A stretch of 64,000 nucleotides of DNA from Leptolyngbya sp. KIOST-1 (GCF_000763385.1 NZ_JQFA01000002.1:1116001-1180000), one strand, 5' to 3'. Numbered from the stretch's first letter, positions 27,224 to 37,539 are shown. Made by a program: numbers and translations. Notes: generated by a model not told the origin, from the sequence alone.

Positions 27224-29407
27224 CTAAAAGTCGATGGAGCGAATCAGCGGCGGTGCCTGAGGGATGGGTGCAGCGCCCGGAGCCGTGGTTGCCAGAGAGG
27301 CAGCGGCGCTGTCGGCGGCGTTGACGATCGCCCCCAGCACCGGCAAAGCTTCGTTTTCCAGCAGCTGTTCTAGCAGCGCCTCCAGCACCGCTTTGTCGGT
27401 GACGCCGGGGCGGGTGACCAGCAGCAGGCCGTCGCTGACGCTGCCCAGCAGCAGGGCATCGTTGCTGCGGCCCAGGGGCGGCGCGTCGATCAGCACCAAG
27501 TCAAAGCGGGAGCGGGCATCGGCCAAAAACTGCCCCATTTCGCTCGATTCCAGGACCGCTGCCGGGTGGGGCTGGGGGCCGGGGCTGGGGGCCAGGTAGA
27601 GGTTTTCGACCCAGGGGGCCAGCTGAATGGGTTCCTGGTAGCGGCCCGCGTAGTAGTGCAGTGGTTCGGCGATCGCCTCTGGGTTGGCGGTCACCCCCAG
27701 CCGCTGGCCGCAGGAGGGCTGGCGCAGGTCGGCCTCGACCACCAGGGTGCGGCGACCGGCCCGGGCGGCGGCGATGGCCAAATTAAAGGCGGTGGTGGTT
27801 TTGCCCTCGCCCGTCCGGCTGCTGACCACCAGCACCACCCGGGGGGGCGCAGCCGCTTCCGACAGGCTGCCCGCCCGCCGCAGGCTGCTGCGCAGGCGCT
27901 CGTAGATCTCCAGGTCGGGGGTGTGGGGCTGGTAGAGCACGGGCCAACCCTGGGCCGAGGTGGCCGCCAGGGCGGGCACCAGCCCCAGCACCGGCACATC
28001 CTGGTCGGCCAGAATGCCCTGGAGGTCTTCGGCGGTGCGGGCGGTGCTGTCGAGCAGGTCGAGCAGAAAGGCGACGGCCCCGGCGGCGACAATGCCCAGC
28101 AGCCCGCCCACGGCCATCACGGCGACGGGGTTGGGGGGGGCCTCCACCTGGGCCACCACGGTGGGCGGCTCGGCCACGGTCAGGCTGCTGACGGTCTCGG
28201 CCTCGGCGGCTTCGGCATCGATGCGCTTGGCCTGAATCTGGTCGTAGAGGGCCTGGTTGAGGGCGACCCGCTGGGCCAGGCGATCGCGCTCCAGCTGCTT
28301 GTTGGGCAGGCTGGCGTACTGCTGGCGCAGCTGCCCGTCGGCCTGGCTGAGCGCCTGCTGCTGGCTGTCCAGAGCCGCCCGCTCAGCACTCAGGGTGACC
28401 AGCTGGTTGGCCAGGGCGGCGCGGGCCGGATCGAGGGTGCTGTTTTGGCGCACTTCGCTGACGCTGGGCAGCGCCGCCAGGTCCTGGCCGCCCACCACCT
28501 CCTGGGCGCGCTCCGCCAACAGTCGGCTATAGGCGCTCAGGTTCTGGCGCAGATCCTGCATGGTGGGGTGGGAGTCGCGCAGGGTGGGGGACAGCAGCTG
28601 GAGCTGGGTCTCGGTCTCTAAGATCTGCGATCGCAGCTGGGCAATGATCGGATCTGCGCTCAGGGCCGAGGCCGTAAAAGCCTGCCCCGGCGACAGCCCC
28701 AGCCGCTGCTCCAGGCTTTGAATCTGGGAGTCCAGCCCGGCCAGGGCAATCTGGTTCTGGCGCTGCTGCTGCTGCCCCCCAGAGATGGCCCCCAACAAAC
28801 TGCCGTCGAGGGCCGCCTGAATCGCTGGCCCCTCGGTGCGATCGTAGGCCTCCAGGGCCTGCTCGGCGGCCCGCAGGTCGGCCTCCACCGCCGGCAGCCG
28901 TTCGTCTAAGGCGGTGACGATGGCCCGCAGCCGCGCCCGGTTGGTCACCCGGCTGAGTTCGACCATCGCCTCAAACATCAGGCTGAGGGCCAGCTGGGTC
29001 TGCTCCTCCTCGGGCCCGCGCAGGACCACCGTCACCCGCTGCACCTGGGCGTCGTCGCCCTCCACCCCCTCCAGCCGGACCGTGGCGCGATCGCGCAGGG
29101 TCTCCGGTGCCAGGGGCATGCCCCGCCGCTCCAGCTCCTGGGACACCTGCTGGAGCAAGACATCGGCCAGCAAAAACTGCTCCGAGATAATGCCCTGGCC
29201 CCGCTGCTGCACCTCGGTGCCGGTGGTGGTCAGGGCCACCACCGGGGCATTTTGCACCAGCACCCCCTCGGCCCGGTACTGGGGGGGCGGGGGCGGCTGC
29301 ATTGCCACCACCGACGAAATCCCCAGCACCCCCAGCAGCGTCGCCAGGCTGGGCCACTTGTAGCGATCGAGGGCCAGCAGATAGCGCTTGATAAACGGAG
29401 AAACCAT
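27224..29407 (-). CDS. Wzc-like polysaccharide copolymerase with BY-kinase domain
   Basis: A 727-residue inner-membrane protein: N-terminal membrane helix (LATLLGVLGISSVVAM), a large periplasmic Wzz-type coiled-coil region, a second helix near 410-430 (AVGGLLGIVAAGAVAFLLDL) and a cytosolic BY-kinase ATPase domain with Walker A SSRTGEGKTTT, Walker A' VVEADLRQP and Walker B LVLIDAPP. Such proteins set chain length and control exopolysaccharide export. The C-terminus (APIPQAPPLIRSIDF) has no tyrosine cluster, which the E. coli enzyme needs for autophosphorylation. It follows the Wza gene by 11 bp, so the two are an operon. Confidence 0.92.
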   Translation of the reverse strand: MVSPFIKRYLLALDRYKWPSLATLLGVLGISSVVAMQPPPPPQYRAEGVLVQNAPVVALTTTGTEVQQRGQGIISEQFLLADVLLQQVSQELERRGMPLAPETLRDRATVRLEGVEGDDAQVQRVTVVLRGPEEEQTQLALSLMFEAMVELSRVTNRARLRAIVTALDERLPAVEADLRAAEQALEAYDRTEGPAIQAALDGSLLGAISGGQQQQRQNQIALAGLDSQIQSLEQRLGLSPGQAFTASALSADPIIAQLRSQILETETQLQLLSPTLRDSHPTMQDLRQNLSAYSRLLAERAQEVVGGQDLAALPSVSEVRQNSTLDPARAALANQLVTLSAERAALDSQQQALSQADGQLRQQYASLPNKQLERDRLAQRVALNQALYDQIQAKRIDAEAAEAETVSSLTVAEPPTVVAQVEAPPNPVAVMAVGGLLGIVAAGAVAFLLDLLDSTARTAEDLQGILADQDVPVLGLVPALAATSAQGWPVLYQPHTPDLEIYERLRSSLRRAGSLSEAAAPPRVVLVVSSRTGEGKTTTAFNLAIAAARAGRRTLVVEADLRQPSCGQRLGVTANPEAIAEPLHYYAGRYQEPIQLAPWVENLYLAPSPGPQPHPAAVLESSEMGQFLADARSRFDLVLIDAPPLGRSNDALLLGSVSDGLLLVTRPGVTDKAVLEALLEQLLENEALPVLGAIVNAADSAAASLATTAPGAAPIPQAPPLIRSIDF

Positions 29408-29418
29408 CGTCGTTTTCC

Positions 29419-30546
29419 CTAGGGCCTAAATAACGAATCCGCCGCGTTGGTCAGCGAGTCGAAAAAGAGCAAAAAGCCCAGCACATCGCGAAAGGGTTGG
29501 GTAAAGGTGTTCAGGGCGTAGCTCACCCGCGCCAGCAGGTTGCGATCGACCACCAGAATGTCGTTTTCCTGGAGCGGAATGTTCTGGCTCAAGTCGCCGC
29601 TGACCGCCGCCGCCGCATCCACCACAATCGTGTCGGCGGTGCCGGTTTCGGGGTTAAACCGCAGCACCGCAATCCGGTTGTAGGCAGCCACATCGGGGTT
29701 GACCCCCGCCACCGCCAGAGCGTCCAAAAAGCGGCTGCCGTTGCGCAGGTTGATCGCACCGAAGCGCGCCTCCAGCCCCCTGGCCCCCGAGGCGCGGTTG
29801 AGCACCCGCACGGTGATTTCGGGCCGGGCCAGGGTAGAGGTGGCCACCAGGTCGCGATCGTAGCTCTCCGCGTCCTCCGGGGCCAGGCGGGGCACGGTGA
29901 TCACATCGCCGTCCTGGAGCTGCACCTGGGGAATGGGTTGCCCCTGCCGCAGCGGGGTAAACAGATCGACCCGGCGCGACAGCTGTGAGCCGTCCACCAG
30001 GGGGCGATCGACCTGCACCAGGCGCAGGTCGGCCAGGGTGGTAGCTCCCCCCGCCGTCAGCAGCGCCACCGACAGCTGGGGCGATTGCAGCGGGTACAGC
30101 CCAGGGCGCGGCACCTCCCCCACCACGGTGACTTCCACCGGGCGCTGGGCGGTCAAAATCAGCGACACATCCGGGTTGACCACGTACTGATCGTAGACCC
30201 GGTACAGCGTATCGCGGGCCTGGTTGAGGGTCAGCCCGCTGAGGTTGAGGGTGCCCGCCAGGGGCACCACCACATTGCCCTGAATATCGAGGGTGGCCGG
30301 AAAACTCAGATCGGGAAACCGCTGGACCCCCACAAAAATACTGTCCCCCGGACCCAGGCGGTAGCTGTCAAACCCGGCCAGGGGGTCCGGGGTATCGGCT
30401 TCCAGTGGCAGAGGGCCGGGCCGGGGCAGGGCGGGAGGCGGGGTCTGGGGCGTTGTCAGGGGCAGGGTATCCTGGGCCCAGGCCATGGCTGGCCAGAGCC
30501 CGGCGACGCAAAGGACCAGCCCCAGCCGACGAGCGGTGCTTCCCAT
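29419..30546 (-). CDS. Wza-like polysaccharide export outer-membrane protein
   Basis: From the ATG at 30546 the 375-residue product has a signal peptide (MGSTARRLGLVLCVAGLWPA, MAWAQ). It has a polysaccharide-export domain starting YRLGPGDSIFVGVQRFPDLS, then at least two SLBB repeats (VEVTVVGEVPRPGLYPL; PEITVRVLNRASG) and a C-terminal segment ending in a possible amphipathic helix. Wza forms the octameric outer-membrane channel for capsule or released exopolysaccharide. There is no lipobox Cys, as in several cyanobacterial relatives. It is the first gene of the pair with the Wzc-like kinase. Confidence 0.92.
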   Translation of the reverse strand: MGSTARRLGLVLCVAGLWPAMAWAQDTLPLTTPQTPPPALPRPGPLPLEADTPDPLAGFDSYRLGPGDSIFVGVQRFPDLSFPATLDIQGNVVVPLAGTLNLSGLTLNQARDTLYRVYDQYVVNPDVSLILTAQRPVEVTVVGEVPRPGLYPLQSPQLSVALLTAGGATTLADLRLVQVDRPLVDGSQLSRRVDLFTPLRQGQPIPQVQLQDGDVITVPRLAPEDAESYDRDLVATSTLARPEITVRVLNRASGARGLEARFGAINLRNGSRFLDALAVAGVNPDVAAYNRIAVLRFNPETGTADTIVVDAAAAVSGDLSQNIPLQENDILVVDRNLLARVSYALNTFTQPFRDVLGFLLFFDSLTNAADSLFRP

Positions 30547-30835
30547 CCAGACCCAGCCCAGGCCGCGATTCCCGCAGGGATACTCGTTCCGAGTCGGTTC
30601 CCGTACGCTTCGCGCATCGTCCCAGCCAGCCCCCCAGTCAGCATTTAAACCACTCAAAACCATAGCCTCAGCGGCAGGTGTTTCCTGCTCCAGGTAACCC
30701 ACCCATATTGCCCCATTTTTCCGGCAACGGGACAGATCCGGCAATGGGACAGAGCCACCGAGATTGCGAAAAACTTAGCAATCTGAAAATCTCAGGTAGG
30801 CGTGGGTCAGCCACCGGCCTGGTTAGGACAATCCG

Positions 30836-31153
30836 TCACAGCTTGGCCCGAATGGTGAACGAGTAATCGCCGCCGGGTTCGAGCTGGTAGTCACAGCGCT
30901 CCAGGAACCGGCTGAGGGGTTCACAGATCAGCGCCCGCCCCAGGGAGGGTTCCACCCGCAGCTGGCCCTGGCGAAAGCGCCACTGGAACTGCCACTCGTA
31001 GGTGCTGGCCCGCACCTCTCCTTCGATGCGGCCCTGACTCCACGACTGGTGGGTAATGCGAACGTAGGCGGTGGTTTCAGAGGGGCGACGGGTCACAGCG
31101 GTAGGCAACACACAATGGACGGTGGGCAAGAGGGAGTCGGAAATGGCCCTCAC
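30836..31153 (-). CDS. DUF3146 family protein
   Basis: Up to 105 residues; a GTG at 31096 would give a shorter and more usual product. The conserved part reads YVRITHQSWSQGRIEGEV, YEWQFQWRFRQGQLRVEPSL, ALICEPLSRFLERCDYQLEP and GGDYSFTIRAKL. I recognise this as a small protein found across cyanobacteria (DUF3146). No function is known. It stands alone between Wza and nadK. Confidence 0.75.
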   Translation of the reverse strand: MRAISDSLLPTVHCVLPTAVTRRPSETTAYVRITHQSWSQGRIEGEVRASTYEWQFQWRFRQGQLRVEPSLGRALICEPLSRFLERCDYQLEPGGDYSFTIRAKL

Positions 31154-31398
31154 AGGTAAGATAACCGTAGCCTAGGCCTTGGTCTACCCGAAAGTTGTGG
31201 GCAGCGATACGCCCCAGGGGGCGAAATGCCGGGGTGAACGGGGCAATTTCGAGGCGGTGCTGTTTAACCCTAGACGAAAAAACGGTAGCCTAGGGAGAAG
31301 GTAAACTCCGATCCCCAGCGGCGTGTTCGGCATCCTGTCGGGTGTAGGGCACGTTTTGTTTACCGCATTTTCACCGATTGTAAGGTTGGACCCTGCCT

Positions 31399-32316
31399 GT
31401 GCCCAAGGTTGGCATTATCTATAACGACGTTAAGCCCGTGGCCTGTCAGGCCGCTCTCGAATGGGAGGAAAAGCTGGCCCGCCTGGGTTATACCGTCAGC
31501 TTGGCCACCGGCATGGGCGGCATTTTGGGCTACTCCCAGCCCGATCGCCCCGTTTGCCACACGCCCCTCGACAGTCTAGTACCGCCCCACTTTGACGCGG
31601 ACATGAGCTTTGCGGTGGTGCTGGGGGGCGACGGCACGGTGCTGTCGGCCTTTCGTCAGCTGGCTCCCATCGGCGTACCGCTGCTGACGGTGAACACGGG
31701 CCACATGGGCTTTTTGACCGAGGCCTATATGAATCAGCTACCCCAGGCGATGGATCAGGTGCTGGCGGGCGACTACGAAGTTGAAGAGCGGGGCATGCTG
31801 GCGGTGCGGCTGCTGCACGGCTCTGACCTGGTGTGGGAAGCGCTCTGCCTGAATGAAATGGTGCTCCACCGGGAGCCACTCACCAGCATGTGCCACTTTG
31901 AGGTGGCGATCGGCTGCCACGCCCCGGTCGATATTGCCGCCGACGGCATTATTGTGTCTACGCCGACGGGCTCTACGGCCTATTCGCTGTCGGCGGGGGG
32001 GCCAGTGATTGCTCCGGGGGTCTCGGTGACCCAGCTAATTCCCATCTGCCCCCACTCCCTGGCCTCGCGGGGGCTGGTGTTCCCCGATCGCGAGCAGGTC
32101 ACCATCCACTCCGCCAACCCCGACAAGCTGGTGCTAATCGTAGACGGCAACGCCGGCTGCTACGTCATGCCCAAAGACCGGGTCAGCACCTGCCGTGCCC
32201 CCTATCCGGCCCGGTTTATTCGCCTCCGGTCGCCGGAGTTCTTCACCGTACTGCGGGAGAAGCTGGGCTGGGGACTGCCCCACATTGCCAAGCCGACCTC
32301 GGTGGAGCTGCCCTAG
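31399..32316 (+). CDS. nadK: NAD kinase
   Basis: A 305-residue protein with a GTG start. It phosphorylates NAD(H) to NADP(H) using ATP in the cytosol. The family motifs are [15 protein letters not shown] (catalytic Asp), [12 protein letters not shown], and the glycine-rich [20 protein letters not shown], with [11 protein letters not shown] near the C-terminus. Cyanobacteria usually have two NAD kinases; this one lies with no other NAD gene. Confidence 0.96.
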   Translation: MPKVGIIYNDVKPVACQAALEWEEKLARLGYTVSLATGMGGILGYSQPDRPVCHTPLDSLVPPHFDADMSFAVVLGGDGTVLSAFRQLAPIGVPLLTVNTGHMGFLTEAYMNQLPQAMDQVLAGDYEVEERGMLAVRLLHGSDLVWEALCLNEMVLHREPLTSMCHFEVAIGCHAPVDIAADGIIVSTPTGSTAYSLSAGGPVIAPGVSVTQLIPICPHSLASRGLVFPDREQVTIHSANPDKLVLIVDGNAGCYVMPKDRVSTCRAPYPARFIRLRSPEFFTVLREKLGWGLPHIAKPTSVELP

Positions 32317-32346
32317 GGGTTTGGGGGTGGATGGGTGGATGAGTCC

Positions 32347-32366
32347 CTGTAGGGTGGGCAGTGCCC
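32347..32366. repeat. Short palindromic repeat (GGTGGGCA-g-TGCCCACC)
   Basis: A hairpin with 8-base arms and one central base, a motif common between cyanobacterial genes. It lies after nadK and could help end its transcript, although no T-run follows. Confidence 0.5.
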
Positions 32367-32505
32367 ACCATTGGGGAGAAAGGTTTTCAGAAGTCACTTT
32401 AATTCTGTGGTGGTCGTGGCTAAAGTCCTACCAACCAGGCAAGTTGTAGCTTAGTCGTTATCCCTCGGTGGGCATACTGCTGTCAGCCCTTCACCCCCGA
32501 TCGCC

Positions 32506-33471
32506 ATGGATTGGCCCACCATTGCCGTGATTGTTCCCACCTACCAGCGGGAGGCGGTGCTGTGTGACACCGTTGCCAGCGTACTGGCCCAGGACTACCC
32601 GGCCTACCAGGTGATTGTGGTGGACCAGACCCAGACGCATGAGGCTGAGACGCAGCGCCAGCTGGAGGCCTGGGCGGAGGCTGGCAAGATTACCCGGTAC
32701 TCGGTGCCCTGGGCCAGCCTGCCAGCGGCGCGAAACCTGGGCATCGAGCGATCGCGCTCCGACATCGTTCTGTTCATCGACGATGACGTGGTACTGCCCC
32801 CCGGCTACCTCTACGCCCACGCCCGCACCTTTCTGGAACGGCCCGAGGTGGGGGCGGTGGCGGGGCGGGTGTTCGACCGCATGAAGCTGGCGGAGCAGAA
32901 AGAGCTCAAAATTGACTACCTGCCGCCCGAGGCGATGGACCCCGGTGTGGCCTGGTACCACCTGGACCTGGTGCATACCACCCAGCCCCAGCGGGTGCTG
33001 ACGGCGCGGGGCTGCAATATGTCCTTTCGGCGCGAGCTGTTTGACAAGCACGGGCTGCGGTTTGACGAGCGTTTTTACGGCAGCGCGGTGCGCGAAGAGT
33101 CTGACTTTTGCCTGCACATTCGCGCCACGGGCTACATCATCTGGTACAACCCCGAGGCCCATCTGGTGCACCTGGGGGAGGAGACCGGCGGCTGCCACGA
33201 CATCAGCACGCGATCGCTCAATTACCAGATGAACTTTTACCACAACCACTTTTTGCTGGCCCTCAAAAACCTCACCCTGGGGCAAAACCTGCGCCTCTAC
33301 GCTCGCCTGTTCGACTGCCACGTACTGGGGCATCCGCCCTGCAACAAGGACGGCCACCCGCTCAAGGTGCTCAGTCGGGGGCTATTTTTTGTGGCGGGGT
33401 GGCTTTACACCGTCTATACCCTGCTCACGACGCTGGGCCAGCGCGGGCGCATTTACCCTCATGTAGAGTAG
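32506..33471 (+). CDS. Family 2 glycosyltransferase
   Basis: A 321-residue GT-A enzyme. The nucleotide-sugar fold starts TIAVIVPTYQREAVLCDTVA and the metal-binding motif is DIVLFIDDDVVLPPGYL. The acceptor-side region has RGCNMSFRRELFDKHGLRFD and YGSAVREESDFCLHIRATGY, where the E-E/S-D pair probably holds the catalytic base. A C-terminal hydrophobic segment (GLFFVAGWLYTVYTLLTTLG) could attach it to the membrane. Donor and acceptor sugars are unknown; a surface polysaccharide role is likely. Confidence 0.92.
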   Translation: MDWPTIAVIVPTYQREAVLCDTVASVLAQDYPAYQVIVVDQTQTHEAETQRQLEAWAEAGKITRYSVPWASLPAARNLGIERSRSDIVLFIDDDVVLPPGYLYAHARTFLERPEVGAVAGRVFDRMKLAEQKELKIDYLPPEAMDPGVAWYHLDLVHTTQPQRVLTARGCNMSFRRELFDKHGLRFDERFYGSAVREESDFCLHIRATGYIIWYNPEAHLVHLGEETGGCHDISTRSLNYQMNFYHNHFLLALKNLTLGQNLRLYARLFDCHVLGHPPCNKDGHPLKVLSRGLFFVAGWLYTVYTLLTTLGQRGRIYPHVE

Positions 33472-33597
33472 ACCCATTTGATGCAGCCGCTGCGGCCTGA
33501 GCCTGCCCTGACCCCACGAAGTTAAGAATCTCAGACGCACGAATCGGCCAGCTCTGCCAGCGACCATAATTCTAAAAACCGTCTCTGAAGGCAGACC

Positions 33598-36500
33598 ATG
33601 GCTGACGATCGCGACCCCACGATTCGATTACAGCTAGATCTGTCGCCCGAACAGCCGGGGCTGCTCGAAGGGCTAGATACCTGGTTGCGCCTGGGATTGC
33701 TAACTGACCAGCAGGTGCGCGATCTCGCGCTGACCCATCTCAGCTCAGATCTGCCACCCGTGCCAAATCCGGCGGTCGCGCCAGCCCCGGGCCTGGCCGA
33801 TGCGATCAATCCCTTTGAAAACCCGGCTGACGCTGCGATCGCGGGCCAGGCCCCAATCACTGACTTTGCCCCCGCTGAACCAGCCCCGCGCCGTCAAAGG
33901 TCGGGCCCCTCGCGCCCCCCCTCGCGCCCTGAGCGGGGCCGAACGACCACTCCGCCACGGCCCAGTACGCCCTCTCCTACGGCACTGTGGCTCAGCCGTT
34001 TGATGAGCGAGCTGAGCGTGGTGTGGCTGCTGGGGCTGGGGGTGTTTCTAGTAGTACTGTCGTCGGCGGTGCTGGCGGCCACCCAGTGGGAGCGGTTTGG
34101 GGCGATTGGCCAGTATTTAGTTCTGCTGACCTACACGCTGGTGTTTTGGGCGGTGGGACGGTGGTGTGGCCGCCGCCCCAATTTGCAGCTCACCGCCAAA
34201 ACCCTGCAAATGATCACTCTGCTGCTGGTGCCGCTGAACTTTTGGGCCCTGGATGGGCTGGGGGTGTGGCGCGGGGGTGGAATGCTGGTGGGGGCAATCG
34301 CCCTCATCCTCCTCACCCTGGCCGCGCTCCAGGTGCTGCGCCAGCAGAGCAGCACCGCCGTGGAGCAGGTCAATGCCCTGGGGCTGGCCTACCTGCACCT
34401 TGGCTGGGCCTGGGGAGCTGTGCCCATCCCGGCGGTGTATGCCGGGGTCTTGGGCAGTGCCGCCGCTACGGTCTACGATCAGCGACGGCGGGGGCTGGCC
34501 CCAGGACTGCGCTGGCCCACCATTGCCATCACCACAGCCCTGGGGCTGCTGCTGGCGCGGGGGCTGACGGCTGTGGGAGCAGAGCAGCTGGGCCAGTTTG
34601 GGCTGGCCTTTGGGCTTTACGGCGCCACCTGGGTGTGGCTGGGCCAGCGGCGACTGGTGCCAAAACCACGCCCCGCAGAAACCCCAGAGGAGCCTGACGC
34701 CCTAGCTGCCGGGGGCGATCGCCCCACCCGGTGGGGCATTGCCGGGGGGCGGGGGCTGCTGTGGTGGGGCTGGCTGCTGGCAATCGCCGACTGGCCCCTC
34801 CAGGCGATCGGCATCAGCTTGCTGGGGCTGGCCCTGCGGATTCAGGCTCTGGGTAAGCTGGGCCAGCGGCGCGACTTGCTAATTGCCTACGGCATTGCGG
34901 TCCAGCTGGCTTTCGTTGGCTGGGAACGGCTGCCCCCGGCCCTGCGACAGACCCTGACATCTCCCCTGGCAAGCTGGGCCAGAACTGGGGAAAACCCGTG
35001 GACCTTGCTGGGCATTTCGCTGTTTCCCTACGTGGTGGGCATGGTGCTGGTGGCAGACGGCTACCAGCGGCGACGACAGCCCCAGTTAAGCCGCTTTAGC
35101 GACGGCATTGCCTTCGGCAGCAACGCAATGTTGACCCTGATCAGTCTGGCCAGTGGGCCGGTGCTGGTGGTCAACCTGATCGCCTCTACCGTCACGGCCC
35201 TGGTGGTGGCCCTGCGGCGATCGCCAACTCGCTGGCGTATTGTCGCCGCCTACGGCCTGGGGGTGGTGAGTACCCTGGTAGCCATCGGTAACGCCTGGCC
35301 GGGGCTACCCCTCCAAGGCTGGCTGATGGTCATTGTCGGGCTGGCAACGGTGGCGCTGCTGCTCAGTAGAGCGCTGCCCGGGCTGTGGGGCAGCAGCGCC
35401 TGGCTCTACGGCGTGGGGCTGTCGGCGATGACCTACGCCCTGCTGTGGGGACACCTGGTTGACAACGGTTTTGGCTCTGAGCGGAGCTGGGTGGGGCTGG
35501 TGATTCCGGTGGGGCTGGCGCTGATTGGCCGCCACCCCGCCAGCGTACTGACGACGGGCCTCGCCCTGCCCTTTAGCCTGGGCTTACCCTGGACGCGCCT
35601 GGTGGGGCTGGGTACGGCCACCCTGCTCACCGGGGCCAACAGCACTGTCTACCGGCGACCTGGGGTGGCGTTTTTGGCGGTGGCCTTTGCCCTGGGCTGG
35701 ATCTACAGCAGTCTGGAGGACTGGCTGCCAGGCTTCCCCCGTCATCTGGCCGACTGGGGATTGGTCACCGTCGGGCTGACCGCCGGGCTGTGGGGAATCT
35801 GGCGCTGGCTCGCTCTTCCAAACACGGCCCCCAAACGGGCTAGCCCGACAGCGGCGGCGGACGATGCGCCTGCTCTAACAACGCTGTACCGGCTGGCCTG
35901 CGATCGCTGGGGCCACCTCCTCGCCGTCAGCGTGCTGGTCCTGTCCACGGTGGCCATTGCCCTCTACTACCTGGACCTGCGCCAGCCTAGGCCTCTCATC
36001 ATCGTGGTCCTCGTCGCCTTCCTGGTGGCCCTGGGGCTGCGCTACTGGGGAACTCTGCGTTCCCTGACGGTCTATCTGGCGGGCTGGGGGGTAGAACTGC
36101 TGGTGGCGGGGCTGCTGGTCTTCCATCACCCGACTCCGGTCGCCCTGGCGCTGCCAACTCTGGGCCTGGGGGCGATCGCCCTGGGCCTGGCCGCCACCAC
36201 CGGGCGATCGCGCCACACCCTGGCCGCCCCCCTCCATACCCTGACGCTCACCTACGCCGGGTTGGCCCTGGCCCTGCGAGCCTACACGGCGACGGCCTGG
36301 ACGGGCTGGCTGGTGGTGGCCGCCGCCCTGCTCACCCTGGAGGTGGGGCGACGTACCCAGGCTCCCCTGGCGCGGTGGCTGGCGCTGGCGCTACTGTCCG
36401 TGGGCTGGTACGAACTGGTGATTTACCAGATGCTCCAGGGCGCGGGCGGCGAAGCAGCGGATGCGCTGCTGGTGCTGGCCGGAGTAGCGACGCTGATCAT

Positions 36501-37539
36501 GGTCGTGTACCGATTGGCGGCAGGGCAGCTCGATCGCACCCTGGGCCTACCCCAGACAGAGCTAATCTGGGCCGCGCACCTGCACTGGCTGATCGGCAGC
36601 CTGTTGATGCTAGGCGGCGGCATTGGCATGGGCTTTGGCCAGGCAACGCTGGGGTGGCTGGGGCTGGGAATCGCAGCCATGCTCCTCCTCTACGCCCTCA
36701 GTCAGGGGCGATTGGGGACGGCTGCATCAGCTCAGCACGCCTGGGTCTATGCTGGGCTGGTCGAGCTGGTGGGCTGGTTTGCCCTGGGGCGATCGCTCTT
36801 GCCCGCCCTGAGTGTCCTCGACAACTGGTGGGGCGTGGTGGCCTGTGCCGTAGCCGTGCCGGTGTACTGGCTGCCCTGGGCCACCTGGGGCTGGCCCCAG
36901 CGCCCCTGGCGGGCGATGGCGGTGGGGGTCCCCCTGGCGATCGCGCTCCTGACCGGCGGGTTCGACCACATTCCCACCCTCTGGGTGCTGGCGGGGTTTT
37001 ACGGCTGGCTGGCCTGGCACAGCGGCAAAATCCAGATTTCCTACCTGTCCGCTGTTTGTATCATCTGGGCCAGCTGGGTCTGGCTCACCGCCCGTGCCAT
37101 CGACGACGCCCTGGCCTGGGTGCTGCCCCTGGGGCTGGCGCTGCTCTACATTGCCCAGGTGGACCCAACCCTGGCGCTGCCGCCCCAGAAAGAGCAGCGC
37201 CACTGGCTGCGGCTGATCGCCCTGGCCCTGGTTCTGTTTACCGCCCTGGTGGTTGAACGGTGGGCGGGGCTGCCCGTGGGCTCGGTGGCGTTAGTGGCGA
37301 TCGCCGCTGGGTTGCTGCTGCGGATGCGCGCCCCGCTGTACGTGGGCACACTGGTCTTTGCCCTCAACGCCCTCAACCAACTGGTGCTGCTCAATGCCGC
37401 CTTCCCCTTCGTCAAGTGGGTGGTAGGTATCGTCGTTGGCATTGCCCTGATCTGGGTTGCCGCCGATGTCGAGCGTCGCCGCGACCAGTGGCTTCAGCTC
37501 ACCCAGACCTGGAGCCAGGATCTGGACGGCTGGCAGTAG
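33598..37539 (+). CDS. Very large multi-pass membrane protein of unknown function
   Basis: A 1313-residue protein. The first 140 residues are soluble: a helical region (PEQPGLLEGLDTWLRLGLLT) and a Pro/Arg-rich linker. The rest is almost continuous hydrophobic helices, by eye about 30 or more, with short loops. The start resembles N-terminal helices in DUF2157-like bacterial membrane proteins, and the multi-helix layout recalls DUF2339, but I cannot place it in a described family. No catalytic motif is visible. It ends immediately before the converging inositol-phosphatase-like gene, the two stop codons being adjacent. AGACC lies before the ATG. Confidence 0.8.
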   Translation: MADDRDPTIRLQLDLSPEQPGLLEGLDTWLRLGLLTDQQVRDLALTHLSSDLPPVPNPAVAPAPGLADAINPFENPADAAIAGQAPITDFAPAEPAPRRQRSGPSRPPSRPERGRTTTPPRPSTPSPTALWLSRLMSELSVVWLLGLGVFLVVLSSAVLAATQWERFGAIGQYLVLLTYTLVFWAVGRWCGRRPNLQLTAKTLQMITLLLVPLNFWALDGLGVWRGGGMLVGAIALILLTLAALQVLRQQSSTAVEQVNALGLAYLHLGWAWGAVPIPAVYAGVLGSAAATVYDQRRRGLAPGLRWPTIAITTALGLLLARGLTAVGAEQLGQFGLAFGLYGATWVWLGQRRLVPKPRPAETPEEPDALAAGGDRPTRWGIAGGRGLLWWGWLLAIADWPLQAIGISLLGLALRIQALGKLGQRRDLLIAYGIAVQLAFVGWERLPPALRQTLTSPLASWARTGENPWTLLGISLFPYVVGMVLVADGYQRRRQPQLSRFSDGIAFGSNAMLTLISLASGPVLVVNLIASTVTALVVALRRSPTRWRIVAAYGLGVVSTLVAIGNAWPGLPLQGWLMVIVGLATVALLLSRALPGLWGSSAWLYGVGLSAMTYALLWGHLVDNGFGSERSWVGLVIPVGLALIGRHPASVLTTGLALPFSLGLPWTRLVGLGTATLLTGANSTVYRRPGVAFLAVAFALGWIYSSLEDWLPGFPRHLADWGLVTVGLTAGLWGIWRWLALPNTAPKRASPTAAADDAPALTTLYRLACDRWGHLLAVSVLVLSTVAIALYYLDLRQPRPLIIVVLVAFLVALGLRYWGTLRSLTVYLAGWGVELLVAGLLVFHHPTPVALALPTLGLGAIALGLAATTGRSRHTLAAPLHTLTLTYAGLALALRAYTATAWTGWLVVAAALLTLEVGRRTQAPLARWLALALLSVGWYELVIYQMLQGAGGEAADALLVLAGVATLIMVVYRLAAGQLDRTLGLPQTELIWAAHLHWLIGSLLMLGGGIGMGFGQATLGWLGLGIAAMLLLYALSQGRLGTAASAQHAWVYAGLVELVGWFALGRSLLPALSVLDNWWGVVACAVAVPVYWLPWATWGWPQRPWRAMAVGVPLAIALLTGGFDHIPTLWVLAGFYGWLAWHSGKIQISYLSAVCIIWASWVWLTARAIDDALAWVLPLGLALLYIAQVDPTLALPPQKEQRHWLRLIALALVLFTALVVERWAGLPVGSVALVAIAAGLLLRMRAPLYVGTLVFALNALNQLVLLNAAFPFVKWVVGIVVGIALIWVAADVERRRDQWLQLTQTWSQDLDGWQ

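Noticed and set aside
27566-28621. 351-codon plus-strand frame opposite the Wzc-like gene
   Set aside because: Low-complexity Gly/Gln/Leu translation; the kinase motifs on the other strand decide.
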